Assembly (NCBI GenBank): GCA_037446115.1
Contig: JBBIJF010000014.1
Location: 48,494 to 112,493 of the forward strand
From: JANWXD01 sp037446115
Lineage (GTDB): Bacteria > Acidobacteriota > Terriglobia > Bryobacterales > Bryobacteraceae
Length of the DNA: 64,000 nucleotides
Direction: 5' to 3'
Shown piece after piece: positions 32,618-41,324 of this stretch. The position numbers and the translations under genes were made by a program. The notes beneath the pieces are model-generated. The model did no database searches. It worked only from the letters and a program-made list of their open reading frames with translations, and had not been told where the DNA came from. The first letter of the stretch is position 1. The number at the start of each line of letters is the position of its first letter.

Positions 32618-33774
32618 ATCTTGTTGCCGCCGTCCTCGGACACGAGCAGGCTGCCGTCGGGCAGCTCCAGCAGACCCACCGGCCGGCCCCACACCTCGCG
32701 CCGCTCCGGTGCCAGCATCCAGCCGGTCAGGAAATCCTCTACAGGACCGCTGGGCTTGCCGTTACGGAATGGCACGAACGCCACAGAGTAGCCCACGCGC
32801 CGGGCGCGGTTCCAGGAGCCGTGAAACGCCAGAAACGCGCCGCCCTGGTAGCGTGCCGGAAACTGCTTGCCCGTGTAAAAGATGAAGTCCAGCACGGCCA
32901 CGTGCGCCTGGAGGAGCACGTCGGGCACGATCGTCTTGGCCACCAGATCAGGGCGCAAGCCCTTGTTGCGCGGGTCTTCGTTCGGTCCGATGTAGGCATA
33001 CGGCCAGCCATAGAAGCCGCCCGGCTGGATGTGCGTGAAGTAGTCCGGCACCAGATCGTCGCCAAGCCCGTCCCGCTCCTGCACCGCCGCCCAGAGCACA
33101 TCCGTTCCCGGGTACCACCGCAGCCCGATTGGATTCCTTGTCCCGGCGGCGAAAATTTCGTGCCCGGATCCGTCAGGGTTGAAGCGGTTGATCGCGGCAC
33201 GCATCGGAGGCTCGCCCGGCGAGACGTTCGAGCGGGAGCCGATCGCCAGGTACATCTTCTCGCCTTTGCGATCGAACAGGACCGTGCGCGTCCAGTGACC
33301 GGCGCCGAAGTCGCGCATGGACACAACCTCTTCACCCGGCCCGGCTGTCATCGTCTTGGCGTCGTAGGGATACCGCTTAAGCGACGTGGTTTCCGCTACG
33401 TATAAGTACTGTTTCCAGAAAGCCAGGCCATAGGGCCGGTCCAGACCCGTGATCAGCTTCTTGCGCGCCTCCGGTCTGAAGTCCCGATCGCGGTCCACCA
33501 GGACATACACCGAGCCGCCGTTGACGCTGTCGCTCACCAGGACCTCGCCGGACGGTCCGAGCAGCATGAACCGCGGGCGTTCGAAACCTTCGGCGTAAAC
33601 CGCAATCTCGAAACCGGCCGGTAGCCGCAGCTGAGCTCCGTCCGGCCGTGAAATCACTCGTGGTGGGTTCATGGCAGACGGAGAATGATACGGCGGCGGC
33701 AGCTTCACCGGCGCCTGCCAGGCAAGCAGAAACGCACCGGCAGCGCATGTCAGCACAGGCAGGACAAGCCTCAT
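32593..33774 (-). CDS. Exported PQQ-type sugar dehydrogenase (sorbosone-dehydrogenase-like)
   Basis: 393-residue beta-propeller with an N-terminal signal (LVLPVLTCAAGAFLLAWQA). Characteristic blades include LRLPAGFEIAVYAEGFERPR, NPIGLRWYPGTDVLWAAVQE, GGFYGWPYAYIGPNEDP and GAFLAFHGSWNR, which match L-sorbosone dehydrogenase / soluble glucose dehydrogenase relatives that bind PQQ. It would oxidise an aldose or aldehyde in the periplasm and pass electrons to a c-type cytochrome, such as the overlapping seven-heme gene. No PQQ synthesis genes are in this window. Confidence 0.85.
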   Translation of the reverse strand: MRLVLPVLTCAAGAFLLAWQAPVKLPPPYHSPSAMNPPRVISRPDGAQLRLPAGFEIAVYAEGFERPRFMLLGPSGEVLVSDSVNGGSVYVLVDRDRDFRPEARKKLITGLDRPYGLAFWKQYLYVAETTSLKRYPYDAKTMTAGPGEEVVSMRDFGAGHWTRTVLFDRKGEKMYLAIGSRSNVSPGEPPMRAAINRFNPDGSGHEIFAAGTRNPIGLRWYPGTDVLWAAVQERDGLGDDLVPDYFTHIQPGGFYGWPYAYIGPNEDPRNKGLRPDLVAKTIVPDVLLQAHVAVLDFIFYTGKQFPARYQGGAFLAFHGSWNRARRVGYSVAFVPFRNGKPSGPVEDFLTGWMLAPERREVWGRPVGLLELPDGSLLVSEDGGNKIWRVWYKG

Positions 33775-33822
33775 TGTGTTCCTACTCCAAAAGACGGAAA
33801 CTTACCAGTCTACACAATGAGA

Positions 33823-33850
33823 GCGGCAGGCCGGGCGGAAGGCCTGCCGC
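33823..33850 (-). terminator. Hairpin between amt and the sugar dehydrogenase gene
   Basis: Perfect 10-bp stem GCGGCAGGCC / GGCCTGCCGC with an 8-base loop, 36 bases after the amt stop on the minus strand. It is followed by only a weak T run (TCTCATTGTG), so it may be a terminator helped by Rho or an mRNA 3'-end stabiliser. Confidence 0.6.
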
Positions 33851-33886
33851 CCATGGCGGATCCCGGAGCAGGTGTGCCCGAACCGC

Positions 33887-35323
33887 TTATGCTTCCGCCG
33901 TCTCGGCCCGCGCCGGCGCCACCGCGCCCAGCGTTCCGGACACGCTCGGCACGCTCAAGCCGCCGCTGACCGGCGAGGGCGCAAAATCCGGGTAGGCGTT
34001 CGCTCCATGCTCACCGAGGTCCAGCCCTGCAAGTTCCTCTTCGGGGGAAACGCGCAGCCCCACGGTCGCCGCAATGGCTTTGAACATCAGGAAGCAGACG
34101 GGGAACGTCCACAGGAAAGCCGCCCCCACGCCGATCATTTGCGTCACCAGCTGCGCCGCCAGGTTATACGGCTGGCCGGTAAACAGGTTCTCGTGCAGAA
34201 GCGCCGCCGAGATCGTCCCCAAAGCGCCGCAGACGCCGTGGACGGAGATGGCGCCTACCGGATCGTCCACTTTCACTCGGTCGAAGAAAAGCACGCTGAA
34301 GACCACAACGACTCCCGCCAGCGCTCCGATGATGACTGCTCCGACCGGCGTGACAGTAGCGCAGGGGGAAGTGATGGCCACCAGTCCGGCCAAGCACCCG
34401 TTCAGGGTCATGCCGATGTCGGGAACCTTGAACTTCAGCCACGAGGTGAACAACGCGCCCACGGCCCCGAGACAGCCTGCAAGCAACGTGTTGACGGCGA
34501 TCCGTGCCTGCAAGCCGTTGGCGGCCGTGGTCGAACCCGGGTTGAATCCGAACCATCCCAGGAACAGAATGAACACTCCCAGCGCCGCCAGCGTCAGACT
34601 GTGGCCGGGAAGCACACGCGACTTGCCGTCCTTGGCGTACTTGCCAATGCGCGGGCCCACGACGAGGGCGCCCGCCAGAGCGGCCCACCCCCCTACCGAG
34701 TGCACGACGGTCGAGCCGGCAAAATCAATGAAGCCGCGCCGGGCAAGCCATGCTCCTGAATCGGCGTTTCCGGCGTGAAGCAAATTGCCCCACGCCCAGT
34801 GTCCGAATACCGGATAGATGAACAGGCTGATGAAGAAGCTGTAGACCAAGTAGCCGGCGAACTTCGTGCGCTCCGCCATGGCGCCCGAGACGATCGTGGC
34901 CGCGGTGGCGGCAAACACCACTTGAAACAGCCAGAACGTGTAGCCCCAATGGCCGTCCGGAGTAGAGTTGTCAAAGTTCACGAAGAAATGGGACCATCCG
35001 ACAAAGCCGTTGCTCAGCCCGAACATCAATCCGAAGCCTACCCCCCAAAACGCCAGACCCCCCATACAGAAGTCCATCAGGTTTTTCATCATGATGTTCC
35101 CGGCGTTCTTGGCACGCGTGAAGCCCGTCTCCACCATGGCGAAACCCGCCTGCATGAAAAAGACCAGCGAAGCCGCCACGATGGTCCAGACAATATCCGC
35201 CTGCTTCTGCACCGCCGCAATGGCTTCCTGGAGTTCCCGGGCGCTCGGCGCGGACCCTTGCGCCAGGGCGCAGGTCGCGCCTCCGGCCGCAAGCACCAAC
35301 ATTCGTGACACGATCTTTTTCAT
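33887..35323 (-). CDS. amt: Ammonium transporter (Amt family)
   Basis: 478-residue channel-like transporter with an N-terminal signal-like helix (KKIVSRMLVLAAGGATCALAQ) and eleven further helices. The conserved pore His pair is in FAGSTVVHSVGG and ISVHGVCGALG, and MVETGFTRAKNAGNIMMKN is the family helix 1-2 loop. It imports ammonium/ammonia and is regulated by PII. The C-terminal tail of about 50 residues (LAGLDLGEHGANAYP plus a Ser/Pro-rich end) is longer than in the second Amt of this locus. AGGAG precedes ATG 35323. The porin gene lies just upstream on the same strand. Confidence 0.93.
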   Translation of the reverse strand: MKKIVSRMLVLAAGGATCALAQGSAPSARELQEAIAAVQKQADIVWTIVAASLVFFMQAGFAMVETGFTRAKNAGNIMMKNLMDFCMGGLAFWGVGFGLMFGLSNGFVGWSHFFVNFDNSTPDGHWGYTFWLFQVVFAATAATIVSGAMAERTKFAGYLVYSFFISLFIYPVFGHWAWGNLLHAGNADSGAWLARRGFIDFAGSTVVHSVGGWAALAGALVVGPRIGKYAKDGKSRVLPGHSLTLAALGVFILFLGWFGFNPGSTTAANGLQARIAVNTLLAGCLGAVGALFTSWLKFKVPDIGMTLNGCLAGLVAITSPCATVTPVGAVIIGALAGVVVVFSVLFFDRVKVDDPVGAISVHGVCGALGTISAALLHENLFTGQPYNLAAQLVTQMIGVGAAFLWTFPVCFLMFKAIAATVGLRVSPEEELAGLDLGEHGANAYPDFAPSPVSGGLSVPSVSGTLGAVAPARAETAEA

Positions 35324-35369
35324 CACAAGTAATCTCCTCTGCTCAACAAGTTTCCGGCACCGTCTCCTC

Positions 35370-36533
35370 TCAACGCTCCGGCCCGAAGTACGCCACAAAT
35401 CCCGCCAGCAGCGTGTTTTGGTGTTTGAAGACGCCCGGCGTCGCGCCACGATCGAAGAACGGCTGGTCGGACCAGTCACGGCGGTATTCCAGCCGCGTCA
35501 GCACACCCTGCGCCATCTTGAACTCCCCCGTCAGGGTAAACTCCTTCAGCTTCTGAGCCGTGCCCGTCGAAAAACCATCGGCGTCATGAAACCATTCCAG
35601 CCGCGGCGCAATGGCGAACCACGAATTCACCGCAAACCGTGCCGCCCCGGCCACACCCACCCAGCGGCTCTTGGAGAACGCCACCGGAACGGCGTGCCGC
35701 AGCAGGTGCGCTCCCTGGTCTGTGCCATAGTCGAAGTTGATATAGAAACTGGCGCCGGGGTGCGGTGTCACCAGCAACGTCGTGTCATACAGATGCCGAT
35801 AACCGCGGTTTACGTCAGCTTTCTCCGGTCCCACGTAATAGTTATGCGTCCACGTAAATTTCGAAGTCGTCACCGCGCCGGTGAACCCCAACGTCTTTCC
35901 GCTGTTGTTGTCTTCTACGTTGTTCCAGCCGTTCACCAAAGACACGCCGGCGCTGAAGTGGCTGCCGAGCGGCATCGTGACCCTGGCGCCGAAGTGGTAA
36001 TACGGGATCGCCCAGGCGAACAACAGGGATCGCGAATAGTTCCAGTTGCTGTGGGTCTCGATCACCTCGGCGCCTGCGTTGGTGACGAACTTGCCGAAGT
36101 CCAGCTGCAATCCTTTGGCTTTCGGCGGCTTATAACTGACAAACGCCTGCTCGATGTTGCGGAAGATCTCGGGCCCCGTCTCCGAACCGTGGATCAGATC
36201 GAACGCGCGGCCGAAACCGAGATCCACGCGAAATCCCAGGGGGTCCGGGCTGTGCTCCATCACCAGCTTGGCCATGTTGAGGCTGAACTGGTTGGCCTTT
36301 ACGTCGAAATTGCGGAGCTGGTTGGTGCGCGAATCCGGATGGTTAAAGTTCAAGCTGTAGTAACCGTCAATCAGCCCGCTGAAGCTGATGGGACCCACCG
36401 ACCATTCCCGCGGCCCGTTGCCGTCCGCTGACGCCGGAGCAGAGGCATCTGCCGTCGGCGCGTTTTGCGCTGCTGCCGAAAGGCATAGCAGAGCGACCAG
36501 AGCCGCACTGGAGACACACTTAGTGCGTACCAT
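35370..36533 (-). CDS. Outer-membrane beta-barrel porin (putative BBP2/OmpL-like family)
   Basis: 387-residue protein with a signal peptide (SSAALVALLCLSAAAQ) and alternating-hydrophobicity strands through the C-terminus, ending with an aromatic-rich strand (NTLLAGFVAYFGPER). FSGLIDGYYSLNFNHPDSRT and WNYSRSLLFAWAIPYYHFGA are typical of the putative beta-barrel porin-2 family (PF07642). It lies 46 bp upstream of amt and is divergent from the second Amt gene. It probably supplies a diffusion route for ammonium or small nitrogen compounds across the outer membrane; this is inference from context. Confidence 0.78.
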   Translation of the reverse strand: MVRTKCVSSAALVALLCLSAAAQNAPTADASAPASADGNGPREWSVGPISFSGLIDGYYSLNFNHPDSRTNQLRNFDVKANQFSLNMAKLVMEHSPDPLGFRVDLGFGRAFDLIHGSETGPEIFRNIEQAFVSYKPPKAKGLQLDFGKFVTNAGAEVIETHSNWNYSRSLLFAWAIPYYHFGARVTMPLGSHFSAGVSLVNGWNNVEDNNSGKTLGFTGAVTTSKFTWTHNYYVGPEKADVNRGYRHLYDTTLLVTPHPGASFYINFDYGTDQGAHLLRHAVPVAFSKSRWVGVAGAARFAVNSWFAIAPRLEWFHDADGFSTGTAQKLKEFTLTGEFKMAQGVLTRLEYRRDWSDQPFFDRGATPGVFKHQNTLLAGFVAYFGPER

Positions 36534-36745
36534 ACGAAACTTACCTCCTCAAACCGGGATTTTCGAATTCTCGGTGAGCGCGGACGTGGGGCTACCGATC
36601 TGGTCTCATTGTACGGCACCAACCCTCGGGTGCGCCAATAGAAAATTTGGATTAGGGCGATAGAAACGTTGCGGGATGCACGCCGGCCGTTTCAGTGCAT
36701 CATGAATATGAGTTTGCCGGGTCGCAGACTTCCTCCAGGTGGAGT

Positions 36746-38134
36746 ATGGAAGCTATGGATATTCGACGTCTTGGTTTGCTCGGGTTGCTTCCCGCATCGG
36801 CGTTCGCCCAGCAGGCGGGAATGGAAGGGAAACTGGTGGAACTGGAAAGCGCAGTTCAGGCCGCTCAGACGGCGGGCGATAACGCCTGGATGCTGGTGAG
36901 TTCGGCCCTCGTGCTGATGATGACGGGTCCCGGACTGGCGCTGTTCTACGGCGGTTTGGTGCGCAGGAAAAACGTCCTCGCCACGATGATGCAAAGTTTT
37001 GTCCTGATGGCCCTCATCACCGTGTTATGGGCGCTTGTGGGCTACAGCCTGGCCTTCGGCGAAGGAACGGCCTTCGTCGGAGACCTGCGCTATCTCCTGC
37101 TGAACGGAGTAGACGGCCGGCCGAATGCCGACTATGCGGCCACCATCCCGCACCAGTCCTTCATGGTGTTCCAGTTGATGTTCGCCATCATCACGCCCGC
37201 CCTGATTGCCGGCGCGTTTGCCGAGCGCATGAAGTTTTCCGCCTTGCTCGTGTTCATGACGCTCTGGGCCCTGGTGGTCTATTTCCCCATGGCGCACATG
37301 GTCTGGGGCAAGGGGGGTCTGCTGAATGCGTTCCTGGGCGGTTCGATCCCGTGCTTTGACTTTGCCGGCGGAACCGTCGTGCACATCACCTCGGGTGTGT
37401 CGGCGCTGGTTTGCGCCCTCTACATCGGCAAAAGACAGGGATATCCCGGCGAAGCCATGAAGCCGCACAATCTGGTGCTGAGCTTCATTGGAGCCTGCCT
37501 GCTGTGGGTGGGCTGGTTCGGGTTCAACGCCGGAAGCGCGTTGGGTTCCTCCGCGCTGGCCAGCAGCGCGTTCGTCGCCACGCACTTCGGCGCCGCGGCC
37601 GCCGCCCTGGGGTGGCTGCTCGCCGAGTGGATTCGCAACGGCAAGCCGAGCGTGCTGGGAGCGATTTCCGGATCCGTGTGCGGCCTGGTGGCCATCACCC
37701 CCGCTTCCGGCTTTGTCAAGCCGATCCCGGCCTTGGTGATCGGCTTCCTCGCAGGCGTCGTCTGCTACTTCATGGTGGCCAGCGTGAAACAACGCTTCGG
37801 CTACGACGACTCCCTGGATGCTTTCGGCGTACACGGAGCCGGGGGGACCGTGGGCGCCCTGCTGACCGGCGTCTTCGCCACGAACGCCGTCAACAACGCC
37901 CTGAAAGACGCAGCCGGCAATCCGCTGCCTCTCGGGTTGGTGGACGGCAACCCGGGACAGATCCTCAATCAGGCCGCCGGCGTCCTGATTGCCTGGGTGC
38001 TGGCGGCCGTCGGCACTCTCGTCATCTTGAGAATCACCGACGCGCTAGTCGGGGTGCGCGTTGCCCCGGACCACGAGATCCAGGGACTCGATCTGAGCCT
38101 GCACGGCGAAGAGGCATACAACTTCGAAGCGTAG
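36746..38134 (+). CDS. amtB: Ammonium transporter (Amt family), second copy
   Basis: 462-residue Amt protein with cleavable signal (RRLGLLGLLPASAFAQ) and eleven membrane helices. The pore His residues lie in FAGGTVVHITSGVSAL and FGVHGAGGTVGALLTG. GPGLALFYGGLVRRKNVL is closer to the classical AmtB helix 1-2 loop than the minus-strand copy, so the two are not recent duplicates. The tail DHEIQGLDLSLHGEEAYNF is the conserved PII-interaction region. It is followed after 35 bp by the PII gene, the classic amtB-glnK pairing. ATG 36755 is a possible shorter start. Confidence 0.93.
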   Translation: MEAMDIRRLGLLGLLPASAFAQQAGMEGKLVELESAVQAAQTAGDNAWMLVSSALVLMMTGPGLALFYGGLVRRKNVLATMMQSFVLMALITVLWALVGYSLAFGEGTAFVGDLRYLLLNGVDGRPNADYAATIPHQSFMVFQLMFAIITPALIAGAFAERMKFSALLVFMTLWALVVYFPMAHMVWGKGGLLNAFLGGSIPCFDFAGGTVVHITSGVSALVCALYIGKRQGYPGEAMKPHNLVLSFIGACLLWVGWFGFNAGSALGSSALASSAFVATHFGAAAAALGWLLAEWIRNGKPSVLGAISGSVCGLVAITPASGFVKPIPALVIGFLAGVVCYFMVASVKQRFGYDDSLDAFGVHGAGGTVGALLTGVFATNAVNNALKDAAGNPLPLGLVDGNPGQILNQAAGVLIAWVLAAVGTLVILRITDALVGVRVAPDHEIQGLDLSLHGEEAYNFEA

Positions 38135-38169
38135 CCCATACGAAAGGCGGCTAAGCAAGGGGTGCAGAC

Positions 38170-38508
38170 ATGAAAAAAATTGAGGCGATCATTCAACCCT
38201 TCAAACTCGAAGACGTCAAGGAGGCCCTCAAGACCATCGGCATTGACGGCATGACGGTCTCCGAAGTGCGCGGCCACGGCCGGCAGAAGGGCCATAAGGA
38301 GGTCTATCGCGGCCAAGAGTATGAGGTGGATCTGCTGCCGAAGGTCAAAATCGAGATGGTGGTGCCGTCGGCCCGCGCCGAAGAGGTCATCCGCACGGTG
38401 ATCCAGTCGGCCCGGACCGGCAAGATCGGCGATGGCAAGATCTTCGTCTACGAAGTCGCCGAGGCCATCCGCATCCGCAACGAAGATCGTGGCGAGGCAG
38501 CTCTCTAG
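38170..38508 (+). CDS. glnK: Nitrogen regulatory protein PII (GlnB/GlnK)
   Basis: 112-residue trimeric signal protein. KKIEAIIQPFKLEDVKEAL is the first strand-helix unit. The T-loop runs HKEVYRGQEYEVDLLPK with Tyr51, the uridylylation target. TGKIGDGKIFVYEV is the ATP/2-oxoglutarate-binding segment near the C-terminus. It senses 2-oxoglutarate/ATP and controls AmtB and GlnD/GlnE. Directly downstream of amtB, and its end overlaps the glnD start by 20 bases, so transporter, sensor and modifying enzyme form one operon. Confidence 0.96.
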   Translation: MKKIEAIIQPFKLEDVKEALKTIGIDGMTVSEVRGHGRQKGHKEVYRGQEYEVDLLPKVKIEMVVPSARAEEVIRTVIQSARTGKIGDGKIFVYEVAEAIRIRNEDRGEAAL

Positions 38509-40975
38509 CCCGGCCGGTGACCTGCTGCGGCAGCAGTTCCTGGCCAGCGGGGACGCGCGATCCCTGGTCGCAGCGCGCACCGCTGTCGTCGAGGAGGCGG
38601 TTCTGGAGGCCTGGCGGGAGCACCTGGCACAGGCGTTTCCTGCAGGCCTCGCCGTGCTCGCCGTGGGCGGATTCGGCCGGCGCGAGCTGTTTCCTTTCTC
38701 CGATGTGGATTTGCTGCTGCTGGCCCAGGCGGAGCCGCGCTCGCAACCGGCCCGGGACGCGATTGCCGGGTTCCTGCGAAGCCTCTGGGATAAGGGTTTG
38801 CGTGCCAGCCACTCCGTGCGAACCCCGGCGGAATGCTGCCAGCTCCACGGGCAGAACCCCGAGCTGAACGTCAGCCTGCTCGACGTCCGCTTCCTGGCGG
38901 GCGAGGAAGAACTGTTCGAGCACCTGCGGCCGCGGCTGGCGCGTTTCGTTCACGCCGAGCGCCGCGCTCTGGCCCGGCACCTGTGCCGCCTCGCGCGTCG
39001 CCGCCACGCGCGCTTCCAGGACACGATCTACCATCTGGAGCCCAACATCAAAGAGACGCCGGGCGGACTTCGCGACCTGCAGCTGGTGCGCTGGTTGTGC
39101 CGGCTCCGCTCCGTGACCCGAGAAGAGCTGGCCGACGAGCCCCTGCCCTCGGAGCTCGAACCGGCAAGGAACCTTCTCTGGACTTTGCGCTGCTTCCTGC
39201 ACTTCCAGGCGGGCCGGGACCAGAACCTGCTCACTTTCGACGCGCAGGAAGAGCTCGCCGAGCAGCCCTTCGCCGCCGGACGGGACCCGGTGGCCTGGAT
39301 GCAGGACTACTTTCGGCAGGCGCGCTGTGTCTACCGGGCGGCCGTGCGCGCCATCGAGGAGTGGGAGTCCGAGCAAAGTTCCCTGTTTGCGCAATTCCGG
39401 GACTGGCGTTCCCGGCTGTCCAACCTGGAGTTCAGCGTTTCGCGTGAGCGCGTTTATTTCAAGGCGCCGAACATGCTGCAGCAGGATCTGGCCTTGGTCC
39501 TGCGACTGTTCGAGTTCACGGCTCGGCACGGCCTGCGGCCTTCCCTGGATTCCGAGCGGCGCATTGCCGCGTACCTGCCGCAGTTGACCGAATGGTTCCG
39601 CCGCGGACAGCCGCTCTGGTCGGTTTTCCGTTCGCTTCTGTCCCTGCCGCACTTTCCGCTGGCGCTCCGAGCCATGCACGAAACGGGGGTCCTCGGGGCG
39701 CTCTTTCCAGAGTGGGCCGAGATCGAGTCGCGCGTCGTGCGGGATTTCTACCACCGTTACACCGTGGACGAACATACGCTCGTCAGCATCGAAGCGCTTG
39801 CCGGCCTGCCCCAAGCGGATGATCCTCTCCGGCGCCGCTTCGCGCTGCTGCTTGAGGAGGTCGAGGACCGCTCCACCCTGCTGTGCGCGCTGCTGTTCCA
39901 CGATACCGGCAAGGGCCTCCCCGGCGTTCCCCACGTGCCGGAGTCCGTACGCCTGGCCCGGCAGGCCCTGGAGCGCATCGGGGCTCCGGTTACCGTCACA
40001 CGCCAGGTTTGCGGGCTCATCGAGCGCCATCTTGATCTGTCCACGGCCATGAACACTCGCGACCTGGAAGAACCCGCAACCGCGCGCTACCTGGCCGGGC
40101 GCGCCGGAACGATCGAGGAACTCAAACTCCTCACCCTGATGACTTACGCCGACGTCAGCGCCGTGAACCCTGCCGCCATGACGCCCTGGCGGCTGGAGCA
40201 GCTCTGGCGCGTCTATGCCGTGGCTCACAAGGAGCTCACGCGGGAACTGGAAGCCGAACGCATTCAGCAGCCGGAGGCGGACTCACCCGAAAAGGCGGCC
40301 TTTCTGGAAGGCTTGCCGACGCGTTACCTGCGCACGCACGGCCCTGAGGACATCGAAAGGGATTTCCAACTCTACCAGCGGGCGCTCGAACGCGGCGTTT
40401 CCCTCACGGTCGCGCGTCGCAACAGCTTGTATGCCCTCACCCTGGCAGCCCGCGACCGGCCCTTCCTTTTGGCTTCCATCGCCGGCGCCCTTTCCGCATT
40501 CGGCATGAACATTCTCCGGGCAGAGGCATTCGGGAATCGCCAGGGAATGGTGCTCGACACTTTTCTGTTTGAGGATCCCAATCGCACCCTGGAGCTCAAC
40601 CCCAGTGAGATGGACCGGTTCCGCCTGACTGTGGAGCGCGCGGTGTTGGGCAAGGTGGACGTGCGGCAGCTGCTGGCGCGCCGGCCGCCCGCGGCTCCTT
40701 CCGGCCGGCCCCGGCTCCGGCCCGCCGTCACCTTCGACTCGGAACTCTCCCCCACCGCCACGTTGATCGAAGTCGTGGCGGAAGACCGCCCGGGCCTCCT
40801 GTACGATCTGGCCTACACGATCTCCTCGGCCGGGTGCAACATCGAGGTGGTCCTGATCGATACGGAGGCCCGTAAGGCCCTCGATGTGTTCTATGTCACC
40901 ATCGGCGGACACAAGCTTTGGCCGGAGCACGAGACCGCGCTGCGCGAAACACTTCTGCGTGTCTGCCAGGTCTGA
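38489..40975 (+). CDS. glnD: PII uridylyltransferase/uridylyl-removing enzyme GlnD
   Basis: 828-residue bifunctional enzyme. The nucleotidyltransferase motif GGFGRRELFPFSDVDLLLL (60-78) carries the catalytic Asp pair, and IKETPGGLRDLQ is the usual following signature. The HD domain shows YTVDEHTLVSIEAL and LLFHDTGKGLPG. Two C-terminal ACT domains begin at RPFLLASIAGALSAFGMNI and RPGLLYDLAYTISSAGCNI and bind glutamine. It uridylylates PII at Tyr51 when glutamine is low. GTG 38489 is chosen because upstream residues of the same frame are not GlnD-like and lie inside the PII gene. Confidence 0.95.
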   Translation: MARQLSSPAGDLLRQQFLASGDARSLVAARTAVVEEAVLEAWREHLAQAFPAGLAVLAVGGFGRRELFPFSDVDLLLLAQAEPRSQPARDAIAGFLRSLWDKGLRASHSVRTPAECCQLHGQNPELNVSLLDVRFLAGEEELFEHLRPRLARFVHAERRALARHLCRLARRRHARFQDTIYHLEPNIKETPGGLRDLQLVRWLCRLRSVTREELADEPLPSELEPARNLLWTLRCFLHFQAGRDQNLLTFDAQEELAEQPFAAGRDPVAWMQDYFRQARCVYRAAVRAIEEWESEQSSLFAQFRDWRSRLSNLEFSVSRERVYFKAPNMLQQDLALVLRLFEFTARHGLRPSLDSERRIAAYLPQLTEWFRRGQPLWSVFRSLLSLPHFPLALRAMHETGVLGALFPEWAEIESRVVRDFYHRYTVDEHTLVSIEALAGLPQADDPLRRRFALLLEEVEDRSTLLCALLFHDTGKGLPGVPHVPESVRLARQALERIGAPVTVTRQVCGLIERHLDLSTAMNTRDLEEPATARYLAGRAGTIEELKLLTLMTYADVSAVNPAAMTPWRLEQLWRVYAVAHKELTRELEAERIQQPEADSPEKAAFLEGLPTRYLRTHGPEDIERDFQLYQRALERGVSLTVARRNSLYALTLAARDRPFLLASIAGALSAFGMNILRAEAFGNRQGMVLDTFLFEDPNRTLELNPSEMDRFRLTVERAVLGKVDVRQLLARRPPAAPSGRPRLRPAVTFDSELSPTATLIEVVAEDRPGLLYDLAYTISSAGCNIEVVLIDTEARKALDVFYVTIGGHKLWPEHETALRETLLRVCQV

Positions 40976-41006
40976 GTTCTGAATTTACACATTTTTCGCC
41001 CGTCAT

Positions 41007-41035
41007 TTTACATAGTTTTCTATCCGCCGGATACT
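41007..41035 (+). promoter_or_regulatory. Sigma70-like promoter of the respiratory island
   Basis: TTTACA (41007-41012), exactly 17 bp, GATACT (41030-41035), in an AT-rich stretch just after glnD. It is the best-placed promoter for the cytochrome operon that begins about 290 bp downstream and would leave a long leader containing the 43-bp repeat. Confidence 0.45.
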
Positions 41036-41072
41036 AGAATAAAGAAGCATCGAGTGACTCCCCAGACGCGGC

Positions 41073-41115
41073 ACTTTTGTGAACATCCCGTCGAAGATAT
41101 CTGGGCGAAGGAGCA
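41073..41115 (+). repeat. 43-bp element, copy 1 (upstream of the Act-like genes)
   Basis: Begins ACTTTTGTGAACATCCCGTC and ends GGGCGAAGGAGCA. It matches 46901-46943 at 34 of 43 positions without gaps. It includes a ribosome-binding-like AAGGAG at its end and sits 6 bases before GTG 41122. Both copies precede the first gene of a heme/Fe-S gene set. Confidence 0.7.
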
Positions 41116-41324
41116 GAATCCGTGAGGCCGGCGCCGAAGAACCACCCTGCTTGGCGCCCATCCAGACCTGATGGGCTGGCATTGAGCTCCGTTTCGAGTG
41201 GGGGCGTAGCTGTTCCTGCCCGCACGCCTCGCCTACCCCTCCTCTGCTCTGGAATTTCGCGACGTGCGTGGCGTCGGCGCCCGCCCCGACCACCTTCTGG
41301 AAGCGATTCGGAGGCGCATACCAG

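Larger units (their letters stand above)
40976..41324. other. Regulatory region ahead of the respiratory island
   Basis: 349 bp without a convincing gene. It starts AT-rich, holds a promoter candidate (41007-41035) and the first copy of a 43-bp element (41073-41115). A ribosome site AAGGAG then precedes GTG 41122. The frame from that GTG is 68 codons, Pro/Arg-rich, resembles no family and overlaps the cytochrome start, so it is not called as a gene. Confidence 0.5.

Noticed and set aside
38387..40228. Open frame of 613 codons on the minus strand
   Set aside because: It lies entirely opposite glnD, whose domains are unmistakable. Its translation is low-complexity (Gln/Arg/Gly-rich) with no family match, as expected for antisense frames in GC-rich coding DNA.
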